Positions 17,754 through 26,109 of a DNA stretch of 64,000 nt are shown here, in pieces; position 1 is the stretch's first letter; every line of letters starts with the position of its first letter. The DNA lies in assembly GCA_013152275.1 (NCBI GenBank), contig JAADGS010000030.1, forward strand, positions 1 to 64,000. The letters run 5' to 3'. The position numbers were made by a program, and so were the translations under genes. The notes below the pieces were generated by a model. That model was given only the letters and a program-made list of their open reading frames with translations, was not told where the DNA came from and made no database searches. The DNA is from Actinomycetota bacterium. Its GTDB lineage: Bacteria; Actinomycetota; Acidimicrobiia; Spongiisociales; UBA4744.

Positions 17754-18532
17754 CCGCCGTCGACGGCGAGCACCTGACCGGTGACGTGCCGAGAGGCGTC
17801 ACCGAGGAGGAATGCGCCTGCAGCGGCGACGTCTGCCGCATCGAGCAGACCGCCGGCCAGCGGCTGTTTGCGTGCCGCATACGCCACGATCTCCGGATCT
17901 TCGGCGGCGCGCCTCGCCATCGGTGTTCTGACAAGTCCCGGAGCGACGGCATTGACCCTGATTCCGTCGGCGGCGTAGTAGGACGCCATCGATTTGGTGA
18001 GCGAGATCTCGGCCCCTTTGATGGCCGCGTACGCGTGCGTTGCGAAGAACGTGGAGGCGGGATGCGAAGCGAGGACGCTCGTGACGAACACGATCGAGCC
18101 CCGAGTCCCCGACTCGTTCGGGTCCTGGGTCCGCATTACGCTCACGACGTTTCGAGCCGCCAGGAATGCCGGGTAACCGTTCAGCCTCAGCGTTGCCTCC
18201 CACCCCGTCAGCGGCATCTCGTGGATCGGTCCGTCTCCGAACCGTCGCCCACTGCCTCCGGCGACGGCGAACAGGCCGTCGATACGTCCGAAGCGATCGA
18301 GGCAGGCCTTCGCTGCATGGTCGGCTTCGGCTTCGATTGTCAGATCGGCTCGGGCCCACTCACAGACACCGCCGCCGGCCGTCACCTCGCCGGCAAGCCG
18401 GGCGCATTTGGCTTCGGTCCTCGACACGACAAACACCGACGCTCCGGACCGGCCGAAGATGCGCGCACCGGCGGCCGCGATGCCGGAGGCACCGGTGACG
18501 AGGATTACCCGGCCGTCGAGATGGTCATGCAT
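17726..18532 (-). CDS. short-chain dehydrogenase/reductase (classical SDR)
   Basis: A 268-residue Rossmann protein. The nucleotide motif reads LVTGASGIAAAGA, with the last Gly of TGxxxGxG replaced by Ala; the catalytic pair is intact in HAYAAIKGA (YxxxK), and the C-terminus carries VLAVDGGW. It probably oxidises a hydroxyl of a sugar or sugar acid with NAD(P). First gene of the SDR-KDPG aldolase-deoC unit, which suggests a non-phosphorylative or modified Entner-Doudoroff type of sugar-acid breakdown. Confidence 0.8.
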   Translation of the reverse strand: MHDHLDGRVILVTGASGIAAAGARIFGRSGASVFVVSRTEAKCARLAGEVTAGGGVCEWARADLTIEAEADHAAKACLDRFGRIDGLFAVAGGSGRRFGDGPIHEMPLTGWEATLRLNGYPAFLAARNVVSVMRTQDPNESGTRGSIVFVTSVLASHPASTFFATHAYAAIKGAEISLTKSMASYYAADGIRVNAVAPGLVRTPMARRAAEDPEIVAYAARKQPLAGGLLDAADVAAAGAFLLGDASRHVTGQVLAVDGGWCVTETSA

Positions 18533-18896
18533 CGTGCCCCCTTGTTAGCACACCGGTGGCACCGGTCCATCATTCGTTCCCGGTTGAAGTGACGAGCCTC
18601 GCCGGTGCCAGGTCGTCCTTCCGACAGAGGTGCAGGCCGGCGGTGGACATCGGCATATCGGTGCATCGTCCGATCGACACGACAGTGCAGGCGTCCACCT
18701 GAGGTCCTTGTTCTCCGCACGCCGAGACCGTCCAAGCAGAGGGCGTACGCATGGACGAAGCTCCACTCTGCCAGGAGATCGACGACGCAGAGCTGGCACC
18801 GTCCGTCACGTTCGAATGGAGCCACACGGCACCAGGCGCGAGCCCCGGAGCGTCGCACGACCGATGCCGGCGAACTCCGGATCGCCCGAACCGGTG
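18533..18896. other. intergenic region, no gene identified
   Basis: This 364-base stretch lies between the SDR start and the radical-SAM stop; both neighbours are on the minus strand. Short frames on both strands show no family motifs and poor start signals. It must hold the SDR promoter. No palindrome related to the GntR sites was found. Confidence 0.55.
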
Positions 18897-19769
18897 TCAT
18901 TGCCCCCGCCGCCAGCCCTCGGCGTGGCGGCGGTGCTTCGGTGCGTCGAACCCGGCACGCGCCAGCACCTCGTCGAGATCCTCCACGTCCAGGAAGTCGC
19001 CGTAGAAGACAAAACGCGAACCTGTCGGGATCGTGAGGCTCCCGTCCGGAAACACCATGACGTACAGACGGTCCAGCGTCTCATGGCTCAGCCAGCTGAT
19101 ACGCAGCCGGGTCGAGGCGACCCGGCTCTGCAGCGCGGCGAACTCGGCGTCGGTCACGACCAGGCCATCCCAGGGGACCTCGGGGTCCATCGAACGGGGA
19201 AACGCCTGAAACACGTTGTAGAACAGACGGTTCGGGCTGCGTGAGGCCCGCTGGTCCAACAGCGCCACGATGTTCGTCACGTCGTCGATGTTGAAACGGC
19301 TGACCGGCGTCGCCACCTTCACGTCGATACTCGGATGCGCCTCGAGCAGGTCGAGAGCGGCCATCACCGCGCCGAAGTGGCCGGGCTTCTTCGTGCGCGA
19401 CGACACCTCCTCGCTCGCCCCGTCGAGCGGCAGCGACACGAGATCGATGTCGGCGCCGTACCGATCGAGAAAACCTGACGTCATCTCATCGCCGGTGGTG
19501 GAGATCGCCACTTCGAGACCCTGTCGTTTGGCATCGTGAATGAGCTCACCGATGTCCGCACGTTTGAGCGGGTCACCGCCGGTGAACACGATACGTCGGG
19601 CACCCGTGGCAGCGATCTTCGCCACGATCGCCAGTGCCGTGTCGGTGTCGACCTCCGCGATGGCCTGCGGTCCCCAGCAGTACGGACACTCCTGGCTGCA
19701 TTCGCTGGTGACGTGAAAGTCGAACGTGGCGACACCGGGCACGGGATCTCCGATGGTCTCTGCGACCAC
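18897..19769 (-). CDS. radical SAM protein, viperin-like
   Basis: A 290-residue stand-alone radical SAM protein. Cys24, Cys28 and Cys31 form the CxxxCxxC [4Fe-4S] site (CSQECPYC), and IVFTGGDPL is the SAM-binding GGE-type motif. The C-terminal half follows vertebrate viperin closely in my recollection: VKVATPVSRFN (viperin has KINSVINRFN), NVFQAF (KVFQCL), VTDAEFAAL (IGDEEFERF), then YVMVFPDGS and a tail FLDV...AGFD. Viperins make ddhNTP antivirals from nucleotides. Here the Asn residues of that nucleotide-contact stretch are Ala and Ser, so the substrate may differ. GTG 19769 is the only good start; the protein has no membrane helix. It lies 48 nt downstream of the YbaK gene, probably co-transcribed. 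Confidence 0.7.
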   Translation of the reverse strand: MVAETIGDPVPGVATFDFHVTSECSQECPYCWGPQAIAEVDTDTALAIVAKIAATGARRIVFTGGDPLKRADIGELIHDAKRQGLEVAISTTGDEMTSGFLDRYGADIDLVSLPLDGASEEVSSRTKKPGHFGAVMAALDLLEAHPSIDVKVATPVSRFNIDDVTNIVALLDQRASRSPNRLFYNVFQAFPRSMDPEVPWDGLVVTDAEFAALQSRVASTRLRISWLSHETLDRLYVMVFPDGSLTIPTGSRFVFYGDFLDVEDLDEVLARAGFDAPKHRRHAEGWRRGQ

Positions 19770-19817
19770 CCTACCGGACGGGGCATTCGCGCCGTGGCGC
19801 CGAAGACCGAGAGCCGC

Positions 19818-20294
19818 CTACTCGGCGATGGCGGCCATCTCGGCACCGGTGAGCGCCGTCAGGTCGGTCGGCGCCACCTCGACCTGCACTCCTCGCCTCC
19901 CCGCGCTGACGAAGATCGAGTCGTACCGGCCGGCGGAGGCATCGATGAACATCCGAAGGCGGCGACGCTGTCCGAACGGGCTGATCCCACCGACGACGTA
20001 CCCGGTGAGTCGCTGCGCGTCGGACGGCTCGGCCATCGTCGAGTGCTTGCCACCGGCAACCCTGGCGAGCTTCTTCATCGACAGGCGCCGCGACACCGGA
20101 ACGATCCCGACCACCGCAGAGCCGTCGACCGTTGCGACGAGGGTCTTGAACACGCGTTCGGGGGCCGCACCGAGAGCGGCTGCGGCCGCCTCACCGTAGG
20201 AGAGGTCCGTGTTGCCGATCTCGTAGGAATGCACAGTGAAGGCGACACCGGCAGCTCCGAGTGCTGCGATCGCGCGAGTTCCGCCCTTGGCCAT
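19818..20294 (-). CDS. ybaK: YbaK/EbsC-type Cys-tRNA(Pro)/Cys-tRNA(Cys) deacylase
   Basis: A 158-residue editing-domain protein. Recognisable features are VFKTLV with the catalytic Lys, VSRRLSMKKLAR, and the GGISPFGQRRRL motif. It hydrolyses mischarged Cys-tRNA(Pro) in the cytosol. ATG 20294 (MAKGGTRAIAAL) is chosen because homology starts there; the frame extends 24 codons further without similarity. Confidence 0.88.
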   Translation of the reverse strand: MAKGGTRAIAALGAAGVAFTVHSYEIGNTDLSYGEAAAAALGAAPERVFKTLVATVDGSAVVGIVPVSRRLSMKKLARVAGGKHSTMAEPSDAQRLTGYVVGGISPFGQRRRLRMFIDASAGRYDSIFVSAGRRGVQVEVAPTDLTALTGAEMAAIAE

Positions 20295-20456
20295 GTCGCC
20301 ATGCTGGCACACGACCACGGCCGCGGGCGACCGGCTCGAGTGCAGCACAGCTCCGATCGTGCTCAAACGCGCCCGGCCCGTGCGTCCACCCCACGGCCCT
20401 GCACCGCTGCCGCGTCACGATGCGAAACATGGAACGCGTGATGCCTGGCACCGGCA

Positions 20457-22271
20457 TCACCCGGCAGACTCCTCGCTCCCGCCGTCCGGGCCGTAGATCT
20501 CGATCTCGCGCCACGCCACCCAGCTCGGACTCAGCGTGGTCGTCACTCGCACTGCGACGACGTCGGTGACCGGCTCGGGGAACCGGTACTCGAGGATGTC
20601 TCCGTCGGCGGTCGGGCCGTCGAAACGGTGCAGGGACACGGTCCTGCCGGACGCGAGTGTCGCGACGATCTCGTGGACGGTCCGGCCGGCCGGCCACTGG
20701 GCGATCGTCAGCACGATCGAGCCGACGTCGATGCCGTCGGGGAACGCCATCTCGATCCACTGCGGCGCGTCCGCCCCGGAACCCCACTGGGCAGCGCCAC
20801 CGTCGACGGCGGCCTCCGGCGGCTCGGCCGGAAGGCTTCGTGACGCCCGTACCGGCGCATGGAACGCGACGTCGGCGGTGCGGACGTCCGCGGGGCTGCA
20901 TGGGTTCCGGCGTGCCGGTGACAGGGCGTCGAGCAGCAGCCCGTCCTCATCGACGAGCCCCCACGTGGCGTCACCGATCGCTCTCGGCGCCTGCACGTAT
21001 GCCCAGTGCAGCCAGCCGTCGAACCCGAGGTCACACGAGTCGGCCACCCACGTCTGCAACGTCCACGCGGCGACGTCGAGCTTGGGATACCGATCGATGA
21101 ACGCGCCGAACTCGCCCATGATGATCGGTCTGGCCGTGTAGTCGACCATCCCGAAGTTCTCCGCCATCTTCGCCAGGTCGATGTCGCCGCCCGGATACGC
21201 GTGGAAGTCGAAGAAGTCCAGGTCGCTGTCGGCGACCAGCGGCGCGGTGTCGACGTACCGGTCGTCACCGATCGTCGTGTCGTTCGGGAAGCCCGGTGTG
21301 AAGAACCCCATGGTGACCAGTCCGTCCGGATCGTGGACCCTGATCACCGATGCGACCTGGTCGATGTAGTAGCGGATCCCGTCGGTCGTCATGGCTCGCT
21401 TCTGTTCCGGATCGGAAAGGTCGTAGCCGTGGCCGTTTGCGGTCGTCACCACACCGGAGCTGAGCGACAGTGGCGGCTGTCCGGCGAAGAACCACTGCTC
21501 GTTGAGGATCGACCAGGCAAGGATCGCGTCGAACGCCGCATCGGCGTCCTCCAGGCCACCCATCAGATCATCCCAGTAACGCACTGCCGCAGCGACCCCG
21601 GGAGCAGTGAGGTAGTGGGCGTTGCGGTAGCCGGCGAACTGGTCGGATGCGCCCTTGTTGGACTCCTCCCAGTAGCCACCCTGATCCGGCAGGTCATTCG
21701 ATGTCAAGAGCAGATAGAGGCCTTGTTGCCGGGCGATGCGGGTCACCTCGGCAATCACCGCCAGATACTCGGGGTTGAGGCCGCGGCCTTTCGAAGAACC
21801 GATGCACGCGTCTCCCGAGCCGCACGAGTCCATGAACATGCGCACCGTCGTGTACCCGGCCTCGGCGAGACGGGCGAAGTCGGCGGTGACCTGTGCCTCG
21901 TCGAAGACGGCCGGTGAGAACACCCGATCTTCGAACCCGCCGGCGACCGGAACGATGTCGAAGTAGTCCACGCCGACCGGAACGAACGACTCACCGGTGT
22001 CGGCGACGACGAACCGGTCTCCGTCGATCGTGATTCGCGACACGGGCCGCTCCGGCACGGTCGTCGGAGACGTGGAAGTCGAAGCCGGCGGTGTCGTCGC
22101 CCGGGTCGTCGGAAACGTGGACGCCGAGGCCGGCGGCGTTGTCTCCCGGGTCGTCGCCGGTTCGGTGACCGGGGACGTCGTTGAGGAGTTCGCCGGTGCC
22201 GCCGTGCCTGGCGAGCAGGACACGGCCGCCATGGACACGGCCGCCAACCAGACACCCAACCTGTACCTCAT
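20457..22271 (-). CDS. secreted glycoside-hydrolase-like lipoprotein (GH-A clan) with C-terminal discoidin-like domain
   Basis: A 604-residue lipoprotein: signal peptide with lipobox AVSC (Cys19), Thr/Pro-rich linker (residues 25-75), a (beta/alpha)8 domain, and a C-terminal F5/8-type beta-sandwich (about residues 455-595, containing PQWIEMAFPDGIDVGSI). The two catalytic acids of clan GH-A are in place: ILNEQWF (acid/base) near the middle and IIMGEFGAF (nucleophile), with HAYPGG between them. Closest in style to GH5-type mannanase/cellulase proteins, but the family cannot be fixed by eye. It acts outside the cell on a polysaccharide or glycan. ATG 22271 is preferred to the adjacent GTG 22274. 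Confidence 0.75.
   Translation of the reverse strand: MRYRLGVWLAAVSMAAVSCSPGTAAPANSSTTSPVTEPATTRETTPPASASTFPTTRATTPPASTSTSPTTVPERPVSRITIDGDRFVVADTGESFVPVGVDYFDIVPVAGGFEDRVFSPAVFDEAQVTADFARLAEAGYTTVRMFMDSCGSGDACIGSSKGRGLNPEYLAVIAEVTRIARQQGLYLLLTSNDLPDQGGYWEESNKGASDQFAGYRNAHYLTAPGVAAAVRYWDDLMGGLEDADAAFDAILAWSILNEQWFFAGQPPLSLSSGVVTTANGHGYDLSDPEQKRAMTTDGIRYYIDQVASVIRVHDPDGLVTMGFFTPGFPNDTTIGDDRYVDTAPLVADSDLDFFDFHAYPGGDIDLAKMAENFGMVDYTARPIIMGEFGAFIDRYPKLDVAAWTLQTWVADSCDLGFDGWLHWAYVQAPRAIGDATWGLVDEDGLLLDALSPARRNPCSPADVRTADVAFHAPVRASRSLPAEPPEAAVDGGAAQWGSGADAPQWIEMAFPDGIDVGSIVLTIAQWPAGRTVHEIVATLASGRTVSLHRFDGPTADGDILEYRFPEPVTDVVAVRVTTTLSPSWVAWREIEIYGPDGGSEESAG
22065..22154 (-). repeat. two 45-bp in-frame repeats in the lipoprotein linker
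   Basis: Residues 40-54 and 55-69 of the glycoside-hydrolase-like lipoprotein are near copies of the 15-residue unit TTRxTTPPASxSTxP. The DNA is also nearly repeated, so linker length may vary between strains. Confidence 0.75.
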
Positions 22272-22332
22272 CACGGCTCACCCTATCGGCGGATCGCAGA
22301 CCGCGCCGCCGCGGACGACCAGGTGGTTTGCA

Positions 22333-22347
22333 GCACCGCTTCGGTGC
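22333..22347 (-). terminator. small hairpin between helicase and lipoprotein genes
   Basis: GCACCG-CTT-CGGTGC is a perfect 6-bp stem about 35 nt past the helicase stop. It has no T-tract. It could be a weak terminator or a 3'-end stabiliser. Confidence 0.25.
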
Positions 22348-22381
22348 AGCCCGATGGCCCCCGGCCGGATGAGACGGCGGC

Positions 22382-23632
22382 CTACAGGAGGCTGCGGCGC
22401 CTTCTGCCTCGGGCGGGACGTCGAACGATCCGCTTCGGTGCCTCCGGGGTGAGGTCTGAGGGCGCCTCCCAGGAGGCGAGGTCGTCGAGACGGTCGTCGT
22501 TGGAGAACATCTTCACGATCGGTTCGAGCAGGCCCGCCTCGTTCTGGATGTTGCGCATGGCGACGAGTTGGTCCCATTCGACGAACGTGACGACCAGGCC
22601 GGCCTCCCCTGCTCGGGCCGTCCGGCCCGAACGGTGCAGGTAGGTCCTCGAGTTCTCCGGCACGTCGTAGTGGATCACCACGTCGACACCGTCGATGTCG
22701 AGGCCTCGGGCGGCAACGTTCGTCGCGACCATGACCTGCACCTTTCCGGCGGTGAAGTCGGCGAGCGTCCGTTCACGCTTCTTCTGTGGAAGGTCGCCGT
22801 GGATGGCGCGCGCCCGCACACCCAGATCGGCCAGGTCGTGAGCCGCCCGGTCGCATGACCGCTTCGTGCGGACGAAGACCAGCACCCGGTCGGCCGACCG
22901 CGCGATGCGTGCCGCCACCTTGGGCTTGTCCATGTGGTGCACCTGGATGAACCGGTGCCGGGACGTGTCGACGGTGATGGTCTCGGACCCGACGAGGTGC
23001 ATGATCGGATCCTTCATGTACAGATTGACGAGCTGCGACACGCGACCGTCGAGCGTCGCGGAGAACAGCATCGTCTGATGGTCCGTCTCGAGCTGACGCA
23101 GCAGGTAGTGGACCTGGGGCAGGAAGCCCAGGTCGGCCATCTCGTCGGCCTCGTCGAGGACGAGCGTTTCGACGGCGCGCAGCGACACGACGTTGCGGTC
23201 GGCGAGATCGATGAGCCGTCCCGGCGTCGCGACGACCACTTCGGTGCCTCGCTGGAGTGCGTCGATCTGACCTTTCATCGACGCCCCGCCGTACACGGCG
23301 GTCACGGAGAAGCCCCGCCGTCGTGCGAACGGTTCCAGCGCCTCGGCGACCTGGAGGCACAGCTCCCGGGTCGGGACGAGCACCAGTGCCACTGGTTGTT
23401 TCGGCTTGGCGGCGTGGAGCCGTTCGACCAGCGGCAGCCCGAAGGCGAGCGTCTTGCCGGACCCGGTCTTCGCCTGCCCGCACAGGTCCTTGCCGGCGAA
23501 GCCGTCGGGAAGTGCGAGCGTCTGGATCGGGAATGGGGCACTGATGCCCTGGTCATTGAGGATGGCGGTGAGGTCCTCGGCGACGCCAAGGTCCCTGAAT
23601 GCGGATGTGTGTTGATTTGCGGCGATGGCCAC
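22382..23632 (-). CDS. DEAD-box ATP-dependent RNA helicase (RhlE/CshA-like)
   Basis: A 416-residue helicase with all motifs in order: Q motif (FRDLGVAEDL...PFPIQ), AKTGSGKT, PTRELC, TPGR, DEAD (VLDEADEMAD), SAT, VFVRTKRSCDRAA, and HRSGRTARAG. A short basic tail (RRPARGRRRRSLL) should bind RNA. It unwinds structured RNA, for example during ribosome assembly or at low temperature. GTG 23632 has a GGAG box 5 nt upstream. The upstream leader can form nested hairpins, a possible autoregulatory or cold-response element. Confidence 0.9.
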   Translation of the reverse strand: MAIAANQHTSAFRDLGVAEDLTAILNDQGISAPFPIQTLALPDGFAGKDLCGQAKTGSGKTLAFGLPLVERLHAAKPKQPVALVLVPTRELCLQVAEALEPFARRRGFSVTAVYGGASMKGQIDALQRGTEVVVATPGRLIDLADRNVVSLRAVETLVLDEADEMADLGFLPQVHYLLRQLETDHQTMLFSATLDGRVSQLVNLYMKDPIMHLVGSETITVDTSRHRFIQVHHMDKPKVAARIARSADRVLVFVRTKRSCDRAAHDLADLGVRARAIHGDLPQKKRERTLADFTAGKVQVMVATNVAARGLDIDGVDVVIHYDVPENSRTYLHRSGRTARAGEAGLVVTFVEWDQLVAMRNIQNEAGLLEPIVKMFSNDDRLDDLASWEAPSDLTPEAPKRIVRRPARGRRRRSLL

Positions 23633-23662
23633 GGTGCTCCAAGAGAGGGTTCGACAGGCTCG

Positions 23663-23714
23663 ATCCGCTATGGAGAGCCGCCGGAGTTGTCCGGCCTAGA
23701 CCACCCTAGCGGAT
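23663..23714 (-). promoter_or_regulatory. structured 5' leader of the DEAD-box helicase gene
   Basis: Two nested perfect inverted repeats: outer arms ATCCGCTA (23663-23670) and TAGCGGAT (23707-23714), inner stem GCCGGA-GTTG-TCCGGC (23680-23695). They begin 31 nt upstream of the helicase GTG. A helicase that reads its own folded leader, as seen for some cold-shock helicases, would fit; alternatively these are binding sites. Confidence 0.5.
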
Positions 23715-23878
23715 AAACCGCGTTCCGCTCGATACCTGCGCCCCCGACTCTGGGCCCATGGCGGCGTCTGGACCCCCTGGACCCACTGTTCTCGAGGGTG
23801 CACAGAGCCCCCACCGGGCCGCGAGTCACCGGCACCGTTGCTCACATCCGGTAGGTTCAACGGTGGAGGTCGGGACAG

Positions 23879-24526
23879 TTGAACGACACCGCACCACCGG
23901 AGGAGCGAGATCACAGCCCTTCCGCCGCGCCCCGCTACACGAAGGCGCGGCATCACCACGATCTCGAACGCATGCGCCGGCTATTCCACCGCATGAACCA
24001 CTTCATGGTGCTCGCCTGGCGCCTCGGATTCGGACCGGTGCTCAACATGTGGCCGTCTGTGACCGGGCGGATACTCGTCCTCGTCCACACCGGAAGGAAG
24101 AGCGGCAACCGCTACTACACGCCGCTGAACTACGCACCGGACGGAGATGCCCTCTACTGCCTCGTGGGCTTGGGACCGCGAACGGACTGGTACCGCAACG
24201 CCATGACCGAACCGAACGTGCAGGTGTGGCTGCCGAGTGGTCGGTGGTCCGGCGTTGCGCGCGACGCGACACACGATCCGGATCGAAACACCCGCATGCG
24301 CCAAGTCCTGATCGCGAGCGGCTTTGCCGCCTGGACGCTCGGCTTGTATCCGAAGAGGATGAGCGACGAGCAGGTGGAGGAGGCGACCCACGACTACCGT
24401 CTGGTGCGCATCGTGACGGCCGAGCATCTCGCCGGTCCCGGAGATCTGGCGTGGGTATGGGCACTCCCGGCTGCGGCGGCCCTTTCGTGGACGATGCGAC
24501 ACCGGCGACCCACACGATCCGGCTGA
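23879..24526 (+). CDS. deazaflavin (F420)-dependent nitroreductase-family protein (Ddn-like)
   Basis: A 215-residue split-beta-barrel protein. The LVHTGRKSGNRYYTPL segment near residue 70 is the F420-binding signature of the Ddn family, and GLGPRTDWYRNAMTEPNVQVWL follows as in that family. Such enzymes reduce quinones or enones with F420H2 and imply that the host makes F420. TTG 23879 is supported by a GGTGGAGG box about 10 nt upstream; a later start is possible since the first 20 residues are poorly conserved. The C-terminal segment LAWVWALPAAAALSWTM may be membrane-associated. Confidence 0.8.
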   Translation: MNDTAPPEERDHSPSAAPRYTKARHHHDLERMRRLFHRMNHFMVLAWRLGFGPVLNMWPSVTGRILVLVHTGRKSGNRYYTPLNYAPDGDALYCLVGLGPRTDWYRNAMTEPNVQVWLPSGRWSGVARDATHDPDRNTRMRQVLIASGFAAWTLGLYPKRMSDEQVEEATHDYRLVRIVTAEHLAGPGDLAWVWALPAAAALSWTMRHRRPTRSG

Positions 24527-24552
24527 AGCGATCCGGCCGAAGACCGACGATC

Positions 24553-25797
24553 CTACGAGACCTCGGCTCCCCCAAGGGATCGAAAATCCGTGCCGGTGGG
24601 CTCTTGGAAGGGGCGCAGCCCGAATTCGGGAAGCATGGCGAGGAGATGGTCGAAGATATCGGCCTGCAACGCCTCGTACTGTGGCCACCGGATATCGTTG
24701 GCGAACACGTAGATCTCGAGAGGGAGCCCTTTCGGTCCGGGTGCGAGTTGCCGGATGATGAACGTCATGTCCTTGGCGATGCCCGGCAGGCTCTTCAGGT
24801 AGGAGACCATATAGGCGCGCAGCGTCCCGATGTTCGTGAGCCGGCGCGGGTCACCGATCATGCCTTCCGGAGGCTCGTTTGCAGCGTTGTACTCGGCGAT
24901 CTCCTGACGTTTCGCCTCCATGTAGTCGGCCAGCGGAACGAAGCGGGTGAACCGTTCGACCTCGTCATCGGTGAGAAATCGAACGCTGGACATGTCGATG
25001 TTGACGGCCCGTTTGATGCGCCGGCCACCGGCTTCGGTCATCCCCCGCCAGTTCTTGAACGATTCGGAGATCAGCTTGTACGTGGGGATGGTGGTGATCG
25101 TCTTGTCCCAGTTCTGCACTTTGACGGTGTGCAGGGCGATGTCGATGACATCGCCGTCGGCGTTGAACCGGGGCATCTCGATCCAGTCTCCGACACGAAG
25201 CATGTCGTTGGTGGCGAGCTGGATCGATGCGATGAACGACAGGATCGTGTCTTTGAAGATGAGCAGAAGGACGGCGGTTGCGGCGCCGATGCCGCTGATG
25301 AAGAACCATGGAGACTGGTTGGCGAGGACCGCGACGACGAGGACGGCGGCGAACAGGTAGATGAAGATCTGGACGACTTGCAGGTAGCCCTTGATCGGCC
25401 GGTCTTTGGAGACAGGGAACGTCTCGTAGATGGTGTTGACCGCGGCAAGGAGCGATCCGAGGACCATCGCGGCGATGACGACGACACCGGCGCCGGCGAC
25501 ACGCCGCCACGCTTCGACCCAGAAGTCACCGAGGCCGGGAACGGCGGAGACGCCGGCGTAGAGGACGACCGCGGGGATGAGTAGCGAGATGCGGTGTTGG
25601 AACGTGCGATCTGCGAAGACATCGTCCCAGCGAAACGTCGTGTGCTTGGCTGCCCTGCGGATGACCGGGAGGCCGAGGGCCCGCACGGCGAAGTAGGCCA
25701 GGAAGGCGAGAGCCACAACGACGGCAATGGCTACGAGGGTGGCAATGATGCCGGTGCCGAGCCATCGTTCGAACAGGTTGCTGATCGTCGTCTCCAT
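24553..25797 (-). CDS. mechanosensitive ion channel of the MscS superfamily (YbdG-like)
   Basis: A 414-residue membrane protein. Four to five hydrophobic segments lie in the first 190 residues, the MscS pore-lining region follows (IGAATAVLLLIFKDTILSFIASIQL), then the beta-domain (VGDWIEMPRFNADGDVIDIALHTVKVQNWDKTITTIPTYKLI). The length and the extended C-terminal cytoplasmic domain fit YbdG/MscM-type channels. It protects against hypo-osmotic shock. Convergent with the F420 reductase gene, 26 nt apart, so each probably has its own terminator-less end. Confidence 0.88.
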   Translation of the reverse strand: METTISNLFERWLGTGIIATLVAIAVVVALAFLAYFAVRALGLPVIRRAAKHTTFRWDDVFADRTFQHRISLLIPAVVLYAGVSAVPGLGDFWVEAWRRVAGAGVVVIAAMVLGSLLAAVNTIYETFPVSKDRPIKGYLQVVQIFIYLFAAVLVVAVLANQSPWFFISGIGAATAVLLLIFKDTILSFIASIQLATNDMLRVGDWIEMPRFNADGDVIDIALHTVKVQNWDKTITTIPTYKLISESFKNWRGMTEAGGRRIKRAVNIDMSSVRFLTDDEVERFTRFVPLADYMEAKRQEIAEYNAANEPPEGMIGDPRRLTNIGTLRAYMVSYLKSLPGIAKDMTFIIRQLAPGPKGLPLEIYVFANDIRWPQYEALQADIFDHLLAMLPEFGLRPFQEPTGTDFRSLGGAEVS

Positions 25798-26109
25798 ACG
25801 GGTGTGAGCCTAGAAGACCGCCAGGCAATAGGTGGCATGCATCGCGGTAACCACACCGGCGAGAATGCTTACTCCTGGACCCTGCGTATCCGCCTCGCGA
25901 TCCCGAGTCGACTCGAGGTCGCGTCACGGGGTATCGATACCGGGCGCCAGCTACGGAATACGAGTCTGCGTGGAACGAGTGGGCGGCTGGGCAAGTCGGC
26001 TCCAATTAGGCTGGATCGAGAAGCGTCTCTACGACTCCTGTCCCATTCTCCGGGACACAGTTCCGTCCTACGGAACGCGCGTCTAGACTGTGGAGGAGTC
26101 ACCGGGGGA
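25798..26109. other. divergent promoter region between mscS-like and iclR-type genes
   Basis: No gene is seen in this 312-base gap. The right end carries the composite IclR operator (listed separately) and a -10-like TAGACT at 26084-26089, 20 nt before the regulator ATG. The palindrome GTCTAGAC at 26081-26088 overlaps that -10 element. Confidence 0.6.
26039..26076. promoter_or_regulatory. tandem IclR-type operator at the regulator's own promoter
   Basis: Two perfect palindromes with the same layout are 20 bp apart: TGTCCC-N7-GGGACA (26039-26057) and GTTCCGT-CCT-ACGGAAC (26060-26076). Read together they give GGGAC-ACA-GTTCC-N7-GGAAC. The right-hand copy lies between the -35 region and the -10-like TAGACT, so binding would block transcription of the iclR-hydantoinase operon. 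The same composite order occurs at 36643 and 41954. Confidence 0.7.

Noticed and set aside
16363-17952. A 529-codon frame over deoC, KDPG aldolase and part of the SDR
   Set aside because: The N-terminal 295 codons are a shadow of the aldolase and SDR genes; deoC homology starts at ATG 17067.
26081-26088. GTCTAGAC palindrome at the IclR promoter as a third GntR site
   Set aside because: The flanking bases do not match TGTCTAGACA, and the -10-like TAGACT explains it.
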